Shown: positions 1-8,272, counted from the stretch's first letter. The stretch: DNA of 64,000 bases from Bacillus_P idriensis_A (GCF_050483325.1 NZ_JBCMYF010000008.1:186001-250000), one strand, 5' to 3'. Notes: a model not told the origin generated them from the sequence alone. Translations and numbers: made by a program.

Positions 1-1350
1 GAGGGAAATATATTCAAAGACGGAATATCCAGCAAGCTTGCTCCACTCAATTTTCCCCCGCCAGTCCTCAATCACCAGATTCATTCCGTAAATCCCGGAA
101 ATAACGGTATAGGTCGTTAAAATCAGCAATAAAGAATTATGACGTTTGCTTGCAAGCTTTTCCTGATTTTGATAGAGACTGTCCATCGTGTTTTTTACTT
201 CTTTATAAAGGGTTTCTATTTTAAAGCGGTCTTTCATCATGACAGAGAGCTCTTGTCCTTCAGAACGGCTGCTGATTTCAGAAAAAATATATTTGGCGGT
301 GAAATTCGTGATCGATCTGATCAATTTGTCCATATTATCTTGTTTTTGGTCGACATATAGCTGTGAATAGCTGTAAGAAAGTTTTAAAAGAACAATTTTA
401 TAAAATAAATGCAGAATCATATTGTAATAAAGCTGGCCGTACATCTCTTCAGCGATCAGCTTTTCAGTTTCACTGTCTCTGCTTATGCACGTAAATGTAT
501 GGTCGCTGATAATATGAAAACTGTCAGGGGACCATCTGTCATAAACATGGTCGTTTACGTATTTATCAATATACTTTTGATTACTCGAAGAAATATATGG
601 TTGTTTCTTGTGATTATAACCATTCATATGGCCGATTCGAAATAAATCGCTGTTTGTTATTTTCACATCAGGAGCAGTCATTAATAAACTGGATACAAAC
701 ATCCTTTCATCAATAAAATAGGGAAGGCTGCCTAAGTAGGCTGATTGATCATTTTCGTTTTTTTCAATAAAGGGAACAATATAAGGGCAAAGTTCCTGGA
801 AGATAAAATCCTGAATTTTATCAAACCGCTTTTCACCTGAATAAAGTACAGTTCCTTTTTCCTTCGTAATTGCTGGTTCGAGAACTCTGAAATGGTCCAT
901 ATAGTCAAGAGCATCGCTTAAGGTGAGATCTGACCCGCTGCTGTATGGTTCTGTTCGAATTGTAATCATGCCGATGGAGAATGGACAAAGATAAATATCA
1001 ATCGAAAGTACTTTCATGGAAATCAGATTTCGGGCAGTCTCAAGTCTGCACTCCAAATTCAGCTGTTTGGAATAGCGGTTTATAGCTTTTTCTTTGAATT
1101 TATCAGGAAATAATATTTGTTCAATGTAAGGCATAAAATAATGCTTTAAGCGTTTATGCGGGATATCAATGCTCCCGCCGTAATATTTAGTCTGCTGGCT
1201 GCTATTTTCGATTGAAAAAAAATCGTGTCCATTTGTTTCGAGTTCCTTAATTAAAGGCTTAATGGAGTGCTTAGCCCACGAAAAAGGAAAAACAAATTGA
1301 GAATTTGTCCGCTGAACAATCATTTCATCAGGTTTAAGTTCAGATATCAT
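1..1350 (-). CDS. CorA-like divalent cation transporter, C-terminus cut by window edge
   Basis: Reading the minus strand from ATG at 1350 gives 450 codons without a stop to base 1, so the gene runs off the window. A ribosome site GAGGT lies five bases before the ATG. The first 400 or so residues form a long soluble domain that I do not recognise in detail. A hydrophobic stretch then ends in YGMN (about residues 421-424), the signature that closes the first membrane helix of CorA/Mrs2 channels. In that family YGMN forms the selectivity loop and a second helix follows, here probably outside the window. Role inferred: Mg2+ or other divalent cation transport. It is divergent from classical CorA, so the substrate is uncertain. 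Confidence 0.6.
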   Translation of the reverse strand, partial: MISELKPDEMIVQRTNSQFVFPFSWAKHSIKPLIKELETNGHDFFSIENSSQQTKYYGGSIDIPHKRLKHYFMPYIEQILFPDKFKEKAINRYSKQLNLECRLETARNLISMKVLSIDIYLCPFSIGMITIRTEPYSSGSDLTLSDALDYMDHFRVLEPAITKEKGTVLYSGEKRFDKIQDFIFQELCPYIVPFIEKNENDQSAYLGSLPYFIDERMFVSSLLMTAPDVKITNSDLFRIGHMNGYNHKKQPYISSSNQKYIDKYVNDHVYDRWSPDSFHIISDHTFTCISRDSETEKLIAEEMYGQLYYNMILHLFYKIVLLKLSYSYSQLYVDQKQDNMDKLIRSITNFTAKYIFSEISSRSEGQELSVMMKDRFKIETLYKEVKNTMDSLYQNQEKLASKRHNSLLLILTTYTVISGIYGMNLVIEDWRGKIEWSKLAGYSVFEYISL

Positions 1351-1416
1351 AGGCTACCTCTTCTAAATTTTATCAACTATTATATTTCCCTTGCTAATGT
1401 GCATAAAACCCTAAAT

Positions 1417-1446
1417 AAAAAATCTTTGCTGAGCAGCAAAGATTTT
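1417..1446 (-). terminator. lexA terminator
   Basis: Near-perfect hairpin AATCTTTGCTG-ag-CAGCAAAGATT, followed on the minus strand by a run of T (the A-run at 1414-1420). It abuts the lexA stop codon and separates lexA from the CorA-like gene transcribed in the same direction. Confidence 0.8.
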
Positions 1447-2066
1447 TAATGGATATTACGGTACACGCCTATAACTTTTCCGAGAATGGTTACGTTTCGC
1501 AGAATAATAGGTTCCATTGTTGAATTTTCAGGCTGAAGGCGAATGAAGTCTTTTTCTTTAAAGAATCGTTTAACAGTTGCTTCGTCATCTTCTGTCATGG
1601 CAACCACGATATCACCGTTATTTGCGGTTTTCTGCTGTTTAACAATAACCATATCCCCGTCTAAAATTCCGGCTTCTATCATACTGTCTCCCATGATTTC
1701 GAGCATGAATACTTGATCATCTGACGCGGCGAATGTATCAGGAAGCGGAAAATATTCCTCGACATTTTCGATAGCTGTGATAGGAGAACCTGCTGTAACT
1801 TTACCGATAATCGGAACATTAATGACGCTTGCTCTCGGAATATGTGAAGTCTCTTCTTCAAGAATTTCTATAGCTCTGGGCTTAGTTGGATCTCGTCTGA
1901 TCAGACCCTTGCTCTCAAGCCTTGCCAGGTGACCGTGTACAGTTGAACTAGAAGCAAGGCCGACAGCTTCGCCAATTTCCCGTACAGAAGGCGGATAACC
2001 TTTTTTTTGAACTTCTAATTTGATGAAGTTTAAGATATCCTGCTGTCTTTTTGATAATTTTGTCAT
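1446..2066 (-). CDS. lexA: LexA SOS repressor
   Basis: 206-residue transcriptional repressor of the SOS regulon and self-cleaving S24 peptidase. The N-terminal winged helix-turn-helix (about 1-65) contains the YPPSVREIG and SSSTVHGHL segments typical of Bacillus LexA (DinR). The cleavage site is Ala92-Gly93 (VTAGSP), and the catalytic dyad is Ser128 (GDSM) and Lys166 (ATVKRF). The frame can be extended to a GTG at 2075, but that codon lies inside the Shine-Dalgarno GAGGTG; ATG at 2066 is correctly spaced and matches the B. subtilis start MTKLSK. It is divergent from yneA, with LexA boxes between them, so it is expected to autoregulate and to be relieved by RecA-stimulated cleavage. Confidence 0.97.
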   Translation of the reverse strand: MTKLSKRQQDILNFIKLEVQKKGYPPSVREIGEAVGLASSSTVHGHLARLESKGLIRRDPTKPRAIEILEEETSHIPRASVINVPIIGKVTAGSPITAIENVEEYFPLPDTFAASDDQVFMLEIMGDSMIEAGILDGDMVIVKQQKTANNGDIVVAMTEDDEATVKRFFKEKDFIRLQPENSTMEPIILRNVTILGKVIGVYRNIH

Positions 2067-2098
2067 CTTTTGCACCTCGCGTCCTGTAATTTATGTTG

Positions 2099-2138
2099 AT
2101 TATAGCATGTTTTTCCTGCTCATACAAACATAAGTTCG
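2099..2138 (-). promoter_or_regulatory. lexA promoter with overlapping LexA box
   Basis: On the minus strand -10 TATAAT (2104-2099) and -35 TTGTAT (2127-2122) are 17 bases apart. A LexA box CAAAC-ATAA-GTTCG (2125-2138; Bacillus consensus CGAAC-N4-GTTCG) overlaps the -35, as expected for autorepression. Confidence 0.75.
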
Positions 2139-2148
2139 AAAAAATGCG

Positions 2149-2207
2149 TTGACAGAAACATTTGTTCGCATTATACTGAAAATATCAAAAGTGCGAACAA
2201 ACATTCT
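2149..2207 (+). promoter_or_regulatory. yneA promoter with two LexA boxes
   Basis: SigA-type promoter TTGACA (2149-2154), 17-base spacer, TATACT (2172-2177). One LexA box, GAAAC-ATTT-GTTCG (2155-2168), fills the spacer. A second, CGAAC-AAAC-ATTCT (2194-2207), lies just downstream of the start site. Repression of yneA-yneB-ynzC by LexA follows from this geometry and is established for the B. subtilis orthologues. Confidence 0.8.
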
Positions 2208-2224
2208 ATTTCAAGGTGGGGATT

Positions 2225-2539
2225 TTGTTGAAAGAATCATTTTCTTATTTACTCTCATTTTTTATTGTCGTTATTGTCGCTGTCTTTGCTTTATCTTATA
2301 CTGGTGAAAAAGACAGCATGGATCATTACGTAAATATAGAAGTTACTGAAGGGGACAGCATCTGGAGCATTGCTGATAAATTTAAAGAACATCATAATCT
2401 GTCTAAGACAGATTTTGTCGAGTGGGTCCAGGAAAAAAACGGAATGGAAACAGCAGTCATTAAGGCTGGTGAGCAAGTCTTTATTCCAATTGAAAAGACA
2501 GCTTATTATGAGGTAAATCAATTAGCAAGCAAGAAATAG
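2225..2539 (+). CDS. yneA: YneA, SOS-induced cell division inhibitor
   Basis: About 104 residues: one N-terminal membrane segment (about 5-25) followed by a LysM domain (about 37-90, from VTEGDSIWSIADKF to AGEQVFIPI) that would bind peptidoglycan outside the cell. In B. subtilis YneA delays septation during the SOS response. The reading frame is open back to a GTG at 2216, but that codon sits inside the ribosome site AAGGTGGGG. TTG at 2225 (or 2228) is the likely start, so initiation is probably weak and tightly dosed. First gene of the LexA-controlled yneA-yneB-ynzC operon. Confidence 0.9.
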   Translation: MLKESFSYLLSFFIVVIVAVFALSYTGEKDSMDHYVNIEVTEGDSIWSIADKFKEHHNLSKTDFVEWVQEKNGMETAVIKAGEQVFIPIEKTAYYEVNQLASKK

Positions 2540-2543
2540 GGAA

Positions 2544-3203
2544 GTGAGAACACTGAACGCCATCATCTATTGCAGAGTCAGCACAGTGAAAGAAGAACAG
2601 GAAACATCACTTATCAGGCAAAAGGAAGAATTAATCAGGCTTTCTGAACAGAACAACCTGAATATTGTAAAAGTCATTGAAGAACAGGCCAGCGGCTATG
2701 ATATAGAAAGAGACGGGATATTTGAACTGTTCGACTGCATCAAAAATCAGCAGGTAGATGCAGTCCTGATCCAGGATGAAACAAGGCTTGGAAGAGGAAA
2801 TGCCAGAATTGCTCTCATTCATTTTCTGCTTAAAGAGGGAATAACTCTTTACTCAGTTACTCATAACGGCAGACTTCTGCTATCAGAGGCTGATTCCATG
2901 GTGCTTGAAATAGTGAGCATTGTCGAAGAATACCAAAGAAAGATTCACAATTTAAAAATCAAAAGAGGTATGCAGCGGGCAGTCAAAAACGGCTTTAAGC
3001 CTCAAAACAACCTTTCTAATATCCACGAAAGCCCCGGCAAGGACAAAAAAGAGCTTCCTGTTTCAGAAATCGTGCGATTAAAGCAAAATAAACTGACTTT
3101 TGCCGAAATCGCCGCGACTTTAAGAGGTTTCGGCCACGATGTTTCAAAGGCAACAGTACATAGAAGATACCAGGAATATATGAAACAGACAGGAGATCAA
3201 TAA
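2544..3203 (+). CDS. yneB: YneB, serine recombinase/resolvase family protein
   Basis: 219 residues from GTG 2544, four bases after yneA. The N-terminal resolvase domain (about 1-140) has the CRVST motif with the nucleophile Ser, the DETRLGRG segment and the helix-E region VLEIVSIVEEYQRK. The C-terminus (about 175-210) looks like a helix-turn-helix (KLTFAEIAATLRGFG). The order yneA-yneB-ynzC and the sequence match the B. subtilis SOS operon. The recombination target and cellular role of YneB are not established; it is a chromosomal resident and no mobile element surrounds it here. Confidence 0.9.
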   Translation: MRTLNAIIYCRVSTVKEEQETSLIRQKEELIRLSEQNNLNIVKVIEEQASGYDIERDGIFELFDCIKNQQVDAVLIQDETRLGRGNARIALIHFLLKEGITLYSVTHNGRLLLSEADSMVLEIVSIVEEYQRKIHNLKIKRGMQRAVKNGFKPQNNLSNIHESPGKDKKELPVSEIVRLKQNKLTFAEIAATLRGFGHDVSKATVHRRYQEYMKQTGDQ

Positions 3204-3266
3204 GTTGTCTTTTCAGGCCGTTTTTAGTACGATAGCATAGTGAATCTACAAAAAGGAGTTACCAGC

Positions 3267-3497
3267 ATGCTTTCAAAAGAAAAAATGGCCAGAATTAATG
3301 AACTTTCCAAAAAAGCTAAATCTGCCGGTTTATCTGCTGAAGAACTTAAAGAACAGCAAAGCCTTAGACAAGAATACCTGCAGGTGTTCCGCGGCTCTAT
3401 GAAAAATACATTAAAGGGCGTTACAATCCTCGATCCAAACGGAACGGATGTTACACCTCAAAAATTAAAAGATGAGAAGAAGCGGGACCTTCATTAA
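3267..3497 (+). CDS. ynzC: YnzC (DUF896/UPF0291) SOS-operon protein
   Basis: 76 residues, mostly helical, beginning MLSKEKMARINEL and containing the conserved EYLQVFRGSMKNTLKG segment of the YnzC/UPF0291 family. Its biochemical function is unknown. ATG 3267 follows an AAGGAG ribosome site. The longer GTG at 3240 would put that ribosome site inside the gene and adds a non-conserved leader, so I rejected it. Third gene of the LexA-controlled yneA operon. Confidence 0.9.
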   Translation: MLSKEKMARINELSKKAKSAGLSAEELKEQQSLRQEYLQVFRGSMKNTLKGVTILDPNGTDVTPQKLKDEKKRDLH

Positions 3498-3498
3498 T

Positions 3499-3535
3499 AA
3501 AAGGAATACGTCAATTTATGATGTATTCCTTTTCA
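3499..3535 (+). terminator. yneA-yneB-ynzC terminator
   Basis: Hairpin AAAAGGAATAC ... GTATTCCTTTT right after the ynzC stop, ending in a T-rich run. Confidence 0.75.
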
Positions 3536-3584
3536 ATTTGCACATAATACATTAGAATAGTTTCTTACACATCTTATTGCACTA

Positions 3585-3613
3585 TTACATTTCATGCAGA
3601 ATGGTTGTATGAT
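3585..3613 (+). promoter_or_regulatory. candidate tkt promoter
   Basis: TTACAT (3585-3590), 17-base spacer, TATGAT (3608-3613), about 60 bases before the tkt start. A plausible SigA promoter; other spacings in this AT-rich stretch are possible. Confidence 0.45.
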
Positions 3614-3672
3614 AAAGAGTGTACAGCTATGATAAGAAAGTAGAATGTTATTTCTGAAAGGATGATCAAATT

Positions 3673-5679
3673 ATGTCACATTCAATTCAAGACTTATCTA
3701 TTGCTACGATCCGAACTTTATCGATCGATGCAATCGAGAAAGCAAATTCAGGACATCCTGGAATGCCTATGGGGGCAGCTCCAATGGCTTATGCACTTTG
3801 GACACAATATATGAATCATAATCCTGAAAACCCGGAATGGTTTAACCGTGACCGTTTTGTTTTATCGGCAGGTCATGGCTCAATGCTTTTATATAGCCTG
3901 CTTCATTTATCAGGCTATGATCTTTCAATGGAAGATATTAAATCTTTCAGACAATGGGGAAGTAAAACTCCAGGGCACCCTGAATTCCATCACACCGCAG
4001 GTGTTGATGCAACAACGGGCCCATTAGGACAAGGGATCGGCATGGCTGTAGGGATGGCTATGGCAGAACGTCATCTTGCACATACATACAATAAAGAGTC
4101 ATATCCTGTAGTAGATCACTACACATACGCTATTTGCGGAGATGGAGACTTAATGGAAGGTATTTCTTCTGAGGCAGCATCTCTTGCAGGTCACCTTAAG
4201 CTTGGCAAATTAGTTGTATTATACGATTCAAATGATATTTCTCTTGATGGCGATTTAGATCGCTCATTCTCTGAAAATGTTGAAGATCGTTTTAAGTCAA
4301 TTGGATGGCAGGTTATCCGTGTTGAAGACGGCAATAATTTAGAAGAGATTTCTAAAGCTATTGAAGCCGCTAAACAAGACGAAACTCGTCCAACTTTAAT
4401 TGAAGTGAAAACGACAATCGGATACGGCTCTCCAAATATGTCAGGCAAGTCTGACGTTCACGGCAAGCCGCTTGGAATTGACGAAATTAAATTGACAAAA
4501 GAAGCATACGCTTGGACATTCGATGAAGACTTCTACGTTCCAGACGAAGTTTATGCTCATTTCAAGGAATCTGCCGAACAATTCGGATCTAAAAAAGAGA
4601 AAGAATGGAATTCTCTATTCGACAGCTACCAAAAAGAATATCCTGAGCTTGCTAAACAGCTGAACGCTGGCATTAAAGGCGAGCTGCTTGAAAACTGGGA
4701 TGCAGGTGTTCCTGTTTATGAAGAAGGAAAAGCACTTGCTTCACGTGCCTCATCAGGTGAAGTATTAAACGGTCTTGCTAAGAACATTCCTTATATCTTT
4801 GGAGGATCGGCTGATTTAGCAGGTTCTAACAACACATCGATTAAAGGTGCGGCAGATTTCACGGCTGAGGATTACAGCGGGCGAAATATCTGGTTTGGTG
4901 TACGTGAATTTGCAATGGGTGCTGCATTAAATGGGATGGCCCTTCATGGCGGTCTGCGAGTATATGGAGGAACATTCTTCGTATTCTCTGATTACCTCCG
5001 TCCGGCAATAAGATTAGCAGCTCTAATGGGACTTCCTGTGACATATGTATTCACGCATGACAGTATTGCTGTTGGGGAAGACGGGCCGACTCATGAGCCG
5101 ATTGAACAGCTTCCTTCTCTTCGTGCAATGCCTAACCTATCTGTGATTCGTCCTGCAGATGGCAATGAAACGGCTGCAGCATGGCGTATTGCAATGGAGT
5201 CAGAAGTGTCTCCAACTGCACTTGTTCTTACTAGACAAAACTTAAAAACAATAAAAGGCACTTCTGAAACTGCCTATGATGGTGTTTCAAAAGGAGCATA
5301 TACAATCTCACCAAGCAATAAGGAAACGGCGGATGCCTTGTTATTAGCTACAGGATCTGAAGTAGGCCTTGCGGTTGAAGCACAGGATGCACTTCTAAAA
5401 GAGGGTATTGATGTTGCTGTTGTCAGCATGCCATCATGGAACCGATTTGAGAGCCAATCAAAAGAGTACCGTGATTCCGTTCTGCCTAAGACGGTTAAAA
5501 AGCGTCTTGCGATTGAAATGGCAGCCCCGCTTGGCTGGGAACGCTATACAGGTGATGAAGGCGATGTTTTAGCCATCAACCAGTTTGGCGCATCTGCACC
5601 AGGAGATAAAATTATGAAAGAATACGGCTTTACTGTCGAAAACGTAATGGCAAGAGTAAAAGCACTTCTTGAACTATAA
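3673..5679 (+). CDS. tkt: Transketolase
   Basis: 668 residues, full length for the family. It transfers two-carbon ketol units in the non-oxidative pentose phosphate pathway using thiamine diphosphate. The N-terminal ThDP domain has AGHGSMLLYSLLH and the metal/ThDP motif starting GDGDLMEG and ending near NDISLDG. The Pyr domain (about 350-520) has FGVREFAMG with the catalytic Glu, then a C-terminal transketolase domain (LLLATGSEVG). A ribosome site GAAAGGATG precedes ATG 3673. It lies downstream of the SOS operon as in B. subtilis but has its own promoter and terminator. Product sugars would also feed from the ribokinase/isomerase operon at 37.6-43.1 kb (inference). Confidence 0.98.
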   Translation: MSHSIQDLSIATIRTLSIDAIEKANSGHPGMPMGAAPMAYALWTQYMNHNPENPEWFNRDRFVLSAGHGSMLLYSLLHLSGYDLSMEDIKSFRQWGSKTPGHPEFHHTAGVDATTGPLGQGIGMAVGMAMAERHLAHTYNKESYPVVDHYTYAICGDGDLMEGISSEAASLAGHLKLGKLVVLYDSNDISLDGDLDRSFSENVEDRFKSIGWQVIRVEDGNNLEEISKAIEAAKQDETRPTLIEVKTTIGYGSPNMSGKSDVHGKPLGIDEIKLTKEAYAWTFDEDFYVPDEVYAHFKESAEQFGSKKEKEWNSLFDSYQKEYPELAKQLNAGIKGELLENWDAGVPVYEEGKALASRASSGEVLNGLAKNIPYIFGGSADLAGSNNTSIKGAADFTAEDYSGRNIWFGVREFAMGAALNGMALHGGLRVYGGTFFVFSDYLRPAIRLAALMGLPVTYVFTHDSIAVGEDGPTHEPIEQLPSLRAMPNLSVIRPADGNETAAAWRIAMESEVSPTALVLTRQNLKTIKGTSETAYDGVSKGAYTISPSNKETADALLLATGSEVGLAVEAQDALLKEGIDVAVVSMPSWNRFESQSKEYRDSVLPKTVKKRLAIEMAAPLGWERYTGDEGDVLAINQFGASAPGDKIMKEYGFTVENVMARVKALLEL

Positions 5680-5688
5680 TTACCGCTG

Positions 5689-5721
5689 AGAGAGAACGAT
5701 TTTGATCGTTCTCTCTTTTTC
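5689..5721 (+). terminator. tkt terminator
   Basis: Perfect 12-base stem AGAGAGAACGAT / ATCGTTCTCTCT with a short loop (5701-5704), followed by TTTTT. Confidence 0.9.
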
Positions 5722-5758
5722 GACAAAAAAAGTGTTGCATCTCTCTGTTATTTAGACA
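5719..5758 (+). promoter_or_regulatory. candidate Spo0A (0A) boxes upstream of sirA
   Basis: TTCGACA at 5719-5725 is a perfect reverse-orientation match to the 0A box TGTCGAA. TTAGACA at 5752-5758 is a one-mismatch copy. sirA is activated by Spo0A~P in B. subtilis, so these are likely control sites. Confidence 0.55.
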
Positions 5759-5819
5759 AATTTCTAATACTTCGTTCCCTTATAATTGACGATAACAGTC
5801 ATTTCGGAGGAGTGGAAGA

Positions 5820-6266
5820 ATGAGGCACTATTATGTCTATTTAATAGAAGAGGAATTTGCGAACCACTTTTTTGGCCGAGAAGCGAAACTGTTCCATCTG
5901 TTTCAGGAATATCTCCGGACAAGCCCTGAGCAGCTGGAATTTAATCACCTATATAAACAAATCAGATACGTAACGAAGTCTATTTCAGCTGAATCTATAG
6001 ATCACATGCTTGAATCAAGTTTAATCAACAGGTACAATTATGCTCATATTGAAGGTCATCATCGGATCGACAGTGAATCCAAGCAGGGGAATGCCTTGCT
6101 TCGCGTAAGAGATCAATATATAGAAGTTACTTCAATTGGAAGCTTTGATATGGAAGCAATCTTTTTTGAAATACTCAGGAAAATTGACTCCTGTTTTTTA
6201 GCTATGGATTTTGAAGCAAAACGTTACGGCTGGCTAAAACCGATAAAAGAAAGAAAATTTGTCTAA
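5820..6266 (+). CDS. sirA: SirA, sporulation inhibitor of DNA replication
   Basis: 148 residues, collinear with B. subtilis SirA (formerly YneE), with the conserved start RHYYVYLIEEEFANHFFGRE and end LAMDFEAKRYGWLKP. In B. subtilis SirA is made under Spo0A~P and binds domain I of DnaA, preventing a new round of replication once sporulation begins. A GGAGG ribosome site sits before ATG 5820. The upstream region has matches to the Spo0A box, and yneF follows in the same direction. Confidence 0.93.
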   Translation: MRHYYVYLIEEEFANHFFGREAKLFHLFQEYLRTSPEQLEFNHLYKQIRYVTKSISAESIDHMLESSLINRYNYAHIEGHHRIDSESKQGNALLRVRDQYIEVTSIGSFDMEAIFFEILRKIDSCFLAMDFEAKRYGWLKPIKERKFV

Positions 6267-6351
6267 AAAGGCAGAAATTATGGAGTATTTGTTGTATAAT
6301 ATCCTATGGTTTAGTACACTGTAAAATAGACAACATGAAGGAGGAAATACG

Positions 6352-6570
6352 ATGGATCTGTGGGTAGTCATTCTAGTAGGCGTTCTGGCATTAATTGCTG
6401 GAGTAGCACTAGGATTTTTCATTGCTCGCCAGTATATGATGAGTTACTTGAAGAAAAATCCGCCAATTAACGAGCAAATGTTAAAAATGATGATGATGCA
6501 AATGGGTATGAAACCATCCCAAAAGAAAATCAACCAAATGATGAAAATGATGAACAATCAAGCAAAATAA
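6352..6570 (+). CDS. yneF: YneF family small membrane protein (UPF0154)
   Basis: 72 residues: one N-terminal transmembrane helix (about 3-26, rich in V, L, A, G), the conserved ARQYMMSYLKKNPPI segment and a Met-rich amphipathic tail (about 43-70). This is the YneF/UPF0154 family, widespread in Firmicutes with no settled function. GGAGG ribosome site. It follows sirA with 85 intergenic bases that could hold its own promoter, and is followed by a terminator. Confidence 0.9.
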   Translation: MDLWVVILVGVLALIAGVALGFFIARQYMMSYLKKNPPINEQMLKMMMMQMGMKPSQKKINQMMKMMNNQAK

Positions 6571-6601
6571 AAATTCCGTATAATGCGGGATTTTTATATG
6601 A

Positions 6602-6632
6602 TAAAAAGCACGCATTGAGCGTGCTTTTTTGT
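6602..6632 (+). terminator. bidirectional terminator between yneF and ynzD
   Basis: Hairpin AAAAAGCACGC-attga-GCGTGCTTTTTT. The A-run on one side and T-run on the other let it work for yneF (plus) and ynzD (minus). A weaker hairpin precedes it at about 6569-6597. Confidence 0.85.
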
Positions 6633-6641
6633 TAGGTTTTT

Positions 6642-6821
6642 TTAAGAATAAGTCACTCTTTTCATTGAATTGCAGCTATAACGATTGTATTCATTCAGCA
6701 AGTGATCGAGTTCCTGACTGTATTGAATGGACACGTTTGAGTTAATTCCATTTTTCGTTGCGATATCGATCATTTCCGCCCGTTTTTTTTCAATAAGTTT
6801 CAATAATTCTTGTTTAGACAC
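6642..6821 (-). CDS. ynzD: YnzD, Spo0E-type aspartyl-phosphate phosphatase
   Basis: 59 residues translated by eye from GTG 6821 to TAA 6642, with an AAAGGAC ribosome site. It carries the SQELD motif (residues 35-39) that defines Spo0E-family phosphatases, in a two-helix protein of typical length. B. subtilis YnzD dephosphorylates Spo0A~P and so lowers sporulation initiation. Position between yneF and ccdA, on the opposite strand, matches B. subtilis. With SirA nearby it makes a small cluster that links Spo0A activity to replication control. Confidence 0.85.
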   Translation of the reverse strand: MSKQELLKLIEKKRAEMIDIATKNGINSNVSIQYSQELDHLLNEYNRYSCNSMKRVTYS

Positions 6822-7089
6822 GAAAACTTGTCCTTTCTGTATGTAAGTTCTAACCGATCCGCTTGCTATTAATTTCTATTATATCCTAAATTGGAAAAAA
6901 ATTCGAAGGGAAAATAAGGATTTTATCAATTTGTATATGACTATTATAAAGGTATCGGATCTTTGAAGAAATCCTTTTGCATAGATGTTAAGGAATTGAC
7001 ATAAAAATGTCACATAGTGAAACATATTATTCTTTGGATGTATTTGCTAGAATGAAATGTGACTCAACTAAGAAAGGAGGATACCACAG

Positions 7090-7797
7090 ATGACAGATTT
7101 GAACTTGTTTTTAGCGTTTGGAGCTGGCTTTCTATCTTTTATTTCACCTTGCTGTCTGCCTTTATATCCTGCCTTTTTATCATACATAACTGGAGTATCG
7201 GTCGGTGAGATCAAAACAGAAAATGCTATGCTGCAAAAAAGGAGTTTTCTCCATACGCTGTCTTTTTTGCTTGGCTTCTCAATGATCTTTATTGCGCTCG
7301 GTTTTGGCAGTTCTTTTATCGGGGAATTCTTCTTTGAATATAAGGATTTAATCAGACAAATTGGCGCGATTCTCATTATTTTCTTTGGATTAGTGATAAT
7401 AGGTGTTTTCCAGCCAAAGTTCTTAATGAAAGAACACCGTTTTGAATTAAAAAACAGACCATCAGGATATTTCGGTTCTGTTCTTATAGGACTTGCTTTT
7501 GCTGCTGGATGGACCCCTTGCACCGGGCCGATCTTAACAGCTGTATTCGCTCTTACATTAAGCAATCCAGGATCTGCTATGCTCTATATGCTTGCATATG
7601 TGCTTGGTTTTGCCATCCCTTTTCTAATTTTAGCGTTTTTTATTGGCAGACTTGGATGGATACGTAAACATAATTTGAAAATCATGAAGTTTGGGGGCAT
7701 TCTGATGATTGTGATCGGAATCATGCTCTTTTTTAACTGGATGACACAGATTATTATCGTCTTCAGCAGAATGTTTGGAGGGTTTACAGGCTTTTAG
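7090..7797 (+). CDS. ccdA: CcdA, thiol-disulfide membrane protein for cytochrome c maturation
   Basis: 235 residues with six predicted membrane helices, DsbD-beta/CcdA family. The two redox cysteines are in SPCCLP (Cys21/22) and GWTPCTGP (Cys144). CcdA carries reducing equivalents from cytoplasmic thioredoxin across the membrane to thiol reductases such as ResA (cytochrome c maturation) and StoA (spore cortex). AAGGAGG ribosome site. The thioredoxin-like YneN at 15 kb is a possible extracytoplasmic partner (inference). It is followed by yneI and yneJ as in B. subtilis. Confidence 0.95.
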   Translation: MTDLNLFLAFGAGFLSFISPCCLPLYPAFLSYITGVSVGEIKTENAMLQKRSFLHTLSFLLGFSMIFIALGFGSSFIGEFFFEYKDLIRQIGAILIIFFGLVIIGVFQPKFLMKEHRFELKNRPSGYFGSVLIGLAFAAGWTPCTGPILTAVFALTLSNPGSAMLYMLAYVLGFAIPFLILAFFIGRLGWIRKHNLKIMKFGGILMIVIGIMLFFNWMTQIIIVFSRMFGGFTGF

Positions 7798-7829
7798 ACC
7801 TAAAAAAATTCTTTTTTTTGGGTCGTTTT
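7797..7829 (+). terminator. candidate ccdA terminator
   Basis: GACCTAAAAAAA / TTTTTTTGGGTC imperfect stem (one G-U) beginning at the ccdA stop codon and followed by GTTTTT. The stem is AT-rich, so termination may be partial. Confidence 0.5.
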
Positions 7830-7912
7830 TACTATCTTCTGCTCCTTTTTTTGATATAATAACTCATAGAATAGTAGTATTTCTTTCGGTAACACTGTGA
7901 GGAGGAGCTTGC

Positions 7913-8272
7913 ATGGCTAAAGTGCTGATCGTAGATGATGCCAAGTTTATGAGAGTGACATTATCTAAAATACTGACAAGCAATGGACATGAAATTGCTG
8001 GAGAAGCTGAAAATGGAGCAGAAGCCGTTCGTCTTTATCAATTATTGCAGCCGGATCTTGTTACGATGGATATCACAATGCCGGAAATGAACGGGATTGA
8101 AGCATTAAAAGAAATTACAAATGAATTTCCTGAATCGAAAATTATTATGTGTTCAGCGATGGGACAGCAGAAAATGGTCGTTGAAGCAATTGAAGCTGGA
8201 GCAAAGGACTTTATCATCAAGCCATTTGATGAAACGAGAGTGTACGACGCCATCAATCGTGTTCTTGGTTAA
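7913..8272 (+). CDS. yneI: YneI (CcdB), single-domain CheY-like response regulator
   Basis: 119 residues forming only a receiver domain: acidic pair Asp8/Asp9, phospho-acceptor Asp53 (VTMDITMPEMNG), the Ser/Ala after strand 4 (CSAMGQ) and Lys103 (IIKPF). There is no output domain, so it acts by protein contact as CheY does. In B. subtilis it lies between ccdA and yneJ, but disruption there did not block cytochrome c synthesis, so its partner is unknown. GGAGGAG ribosome site. Confidence 0.93.
   Translation: MAKVLIVDDAKFMRVTLSKILTSNGHEIAGEAENGAEAVRLYQLLQPDLVTMDITMPEMNGIEALKEITNEFPESKIIMCSAMGQQKMVVEAIEAGAKDFIIKPFDETRVYDAINRVLG

Noticed and set aside
2544..3203. YneB as evidence of a mobile element
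   Set aside because: It is a resolvase-family protein, but it is a conserved member of the SOS operon with no terminal repeats or partner transposase.
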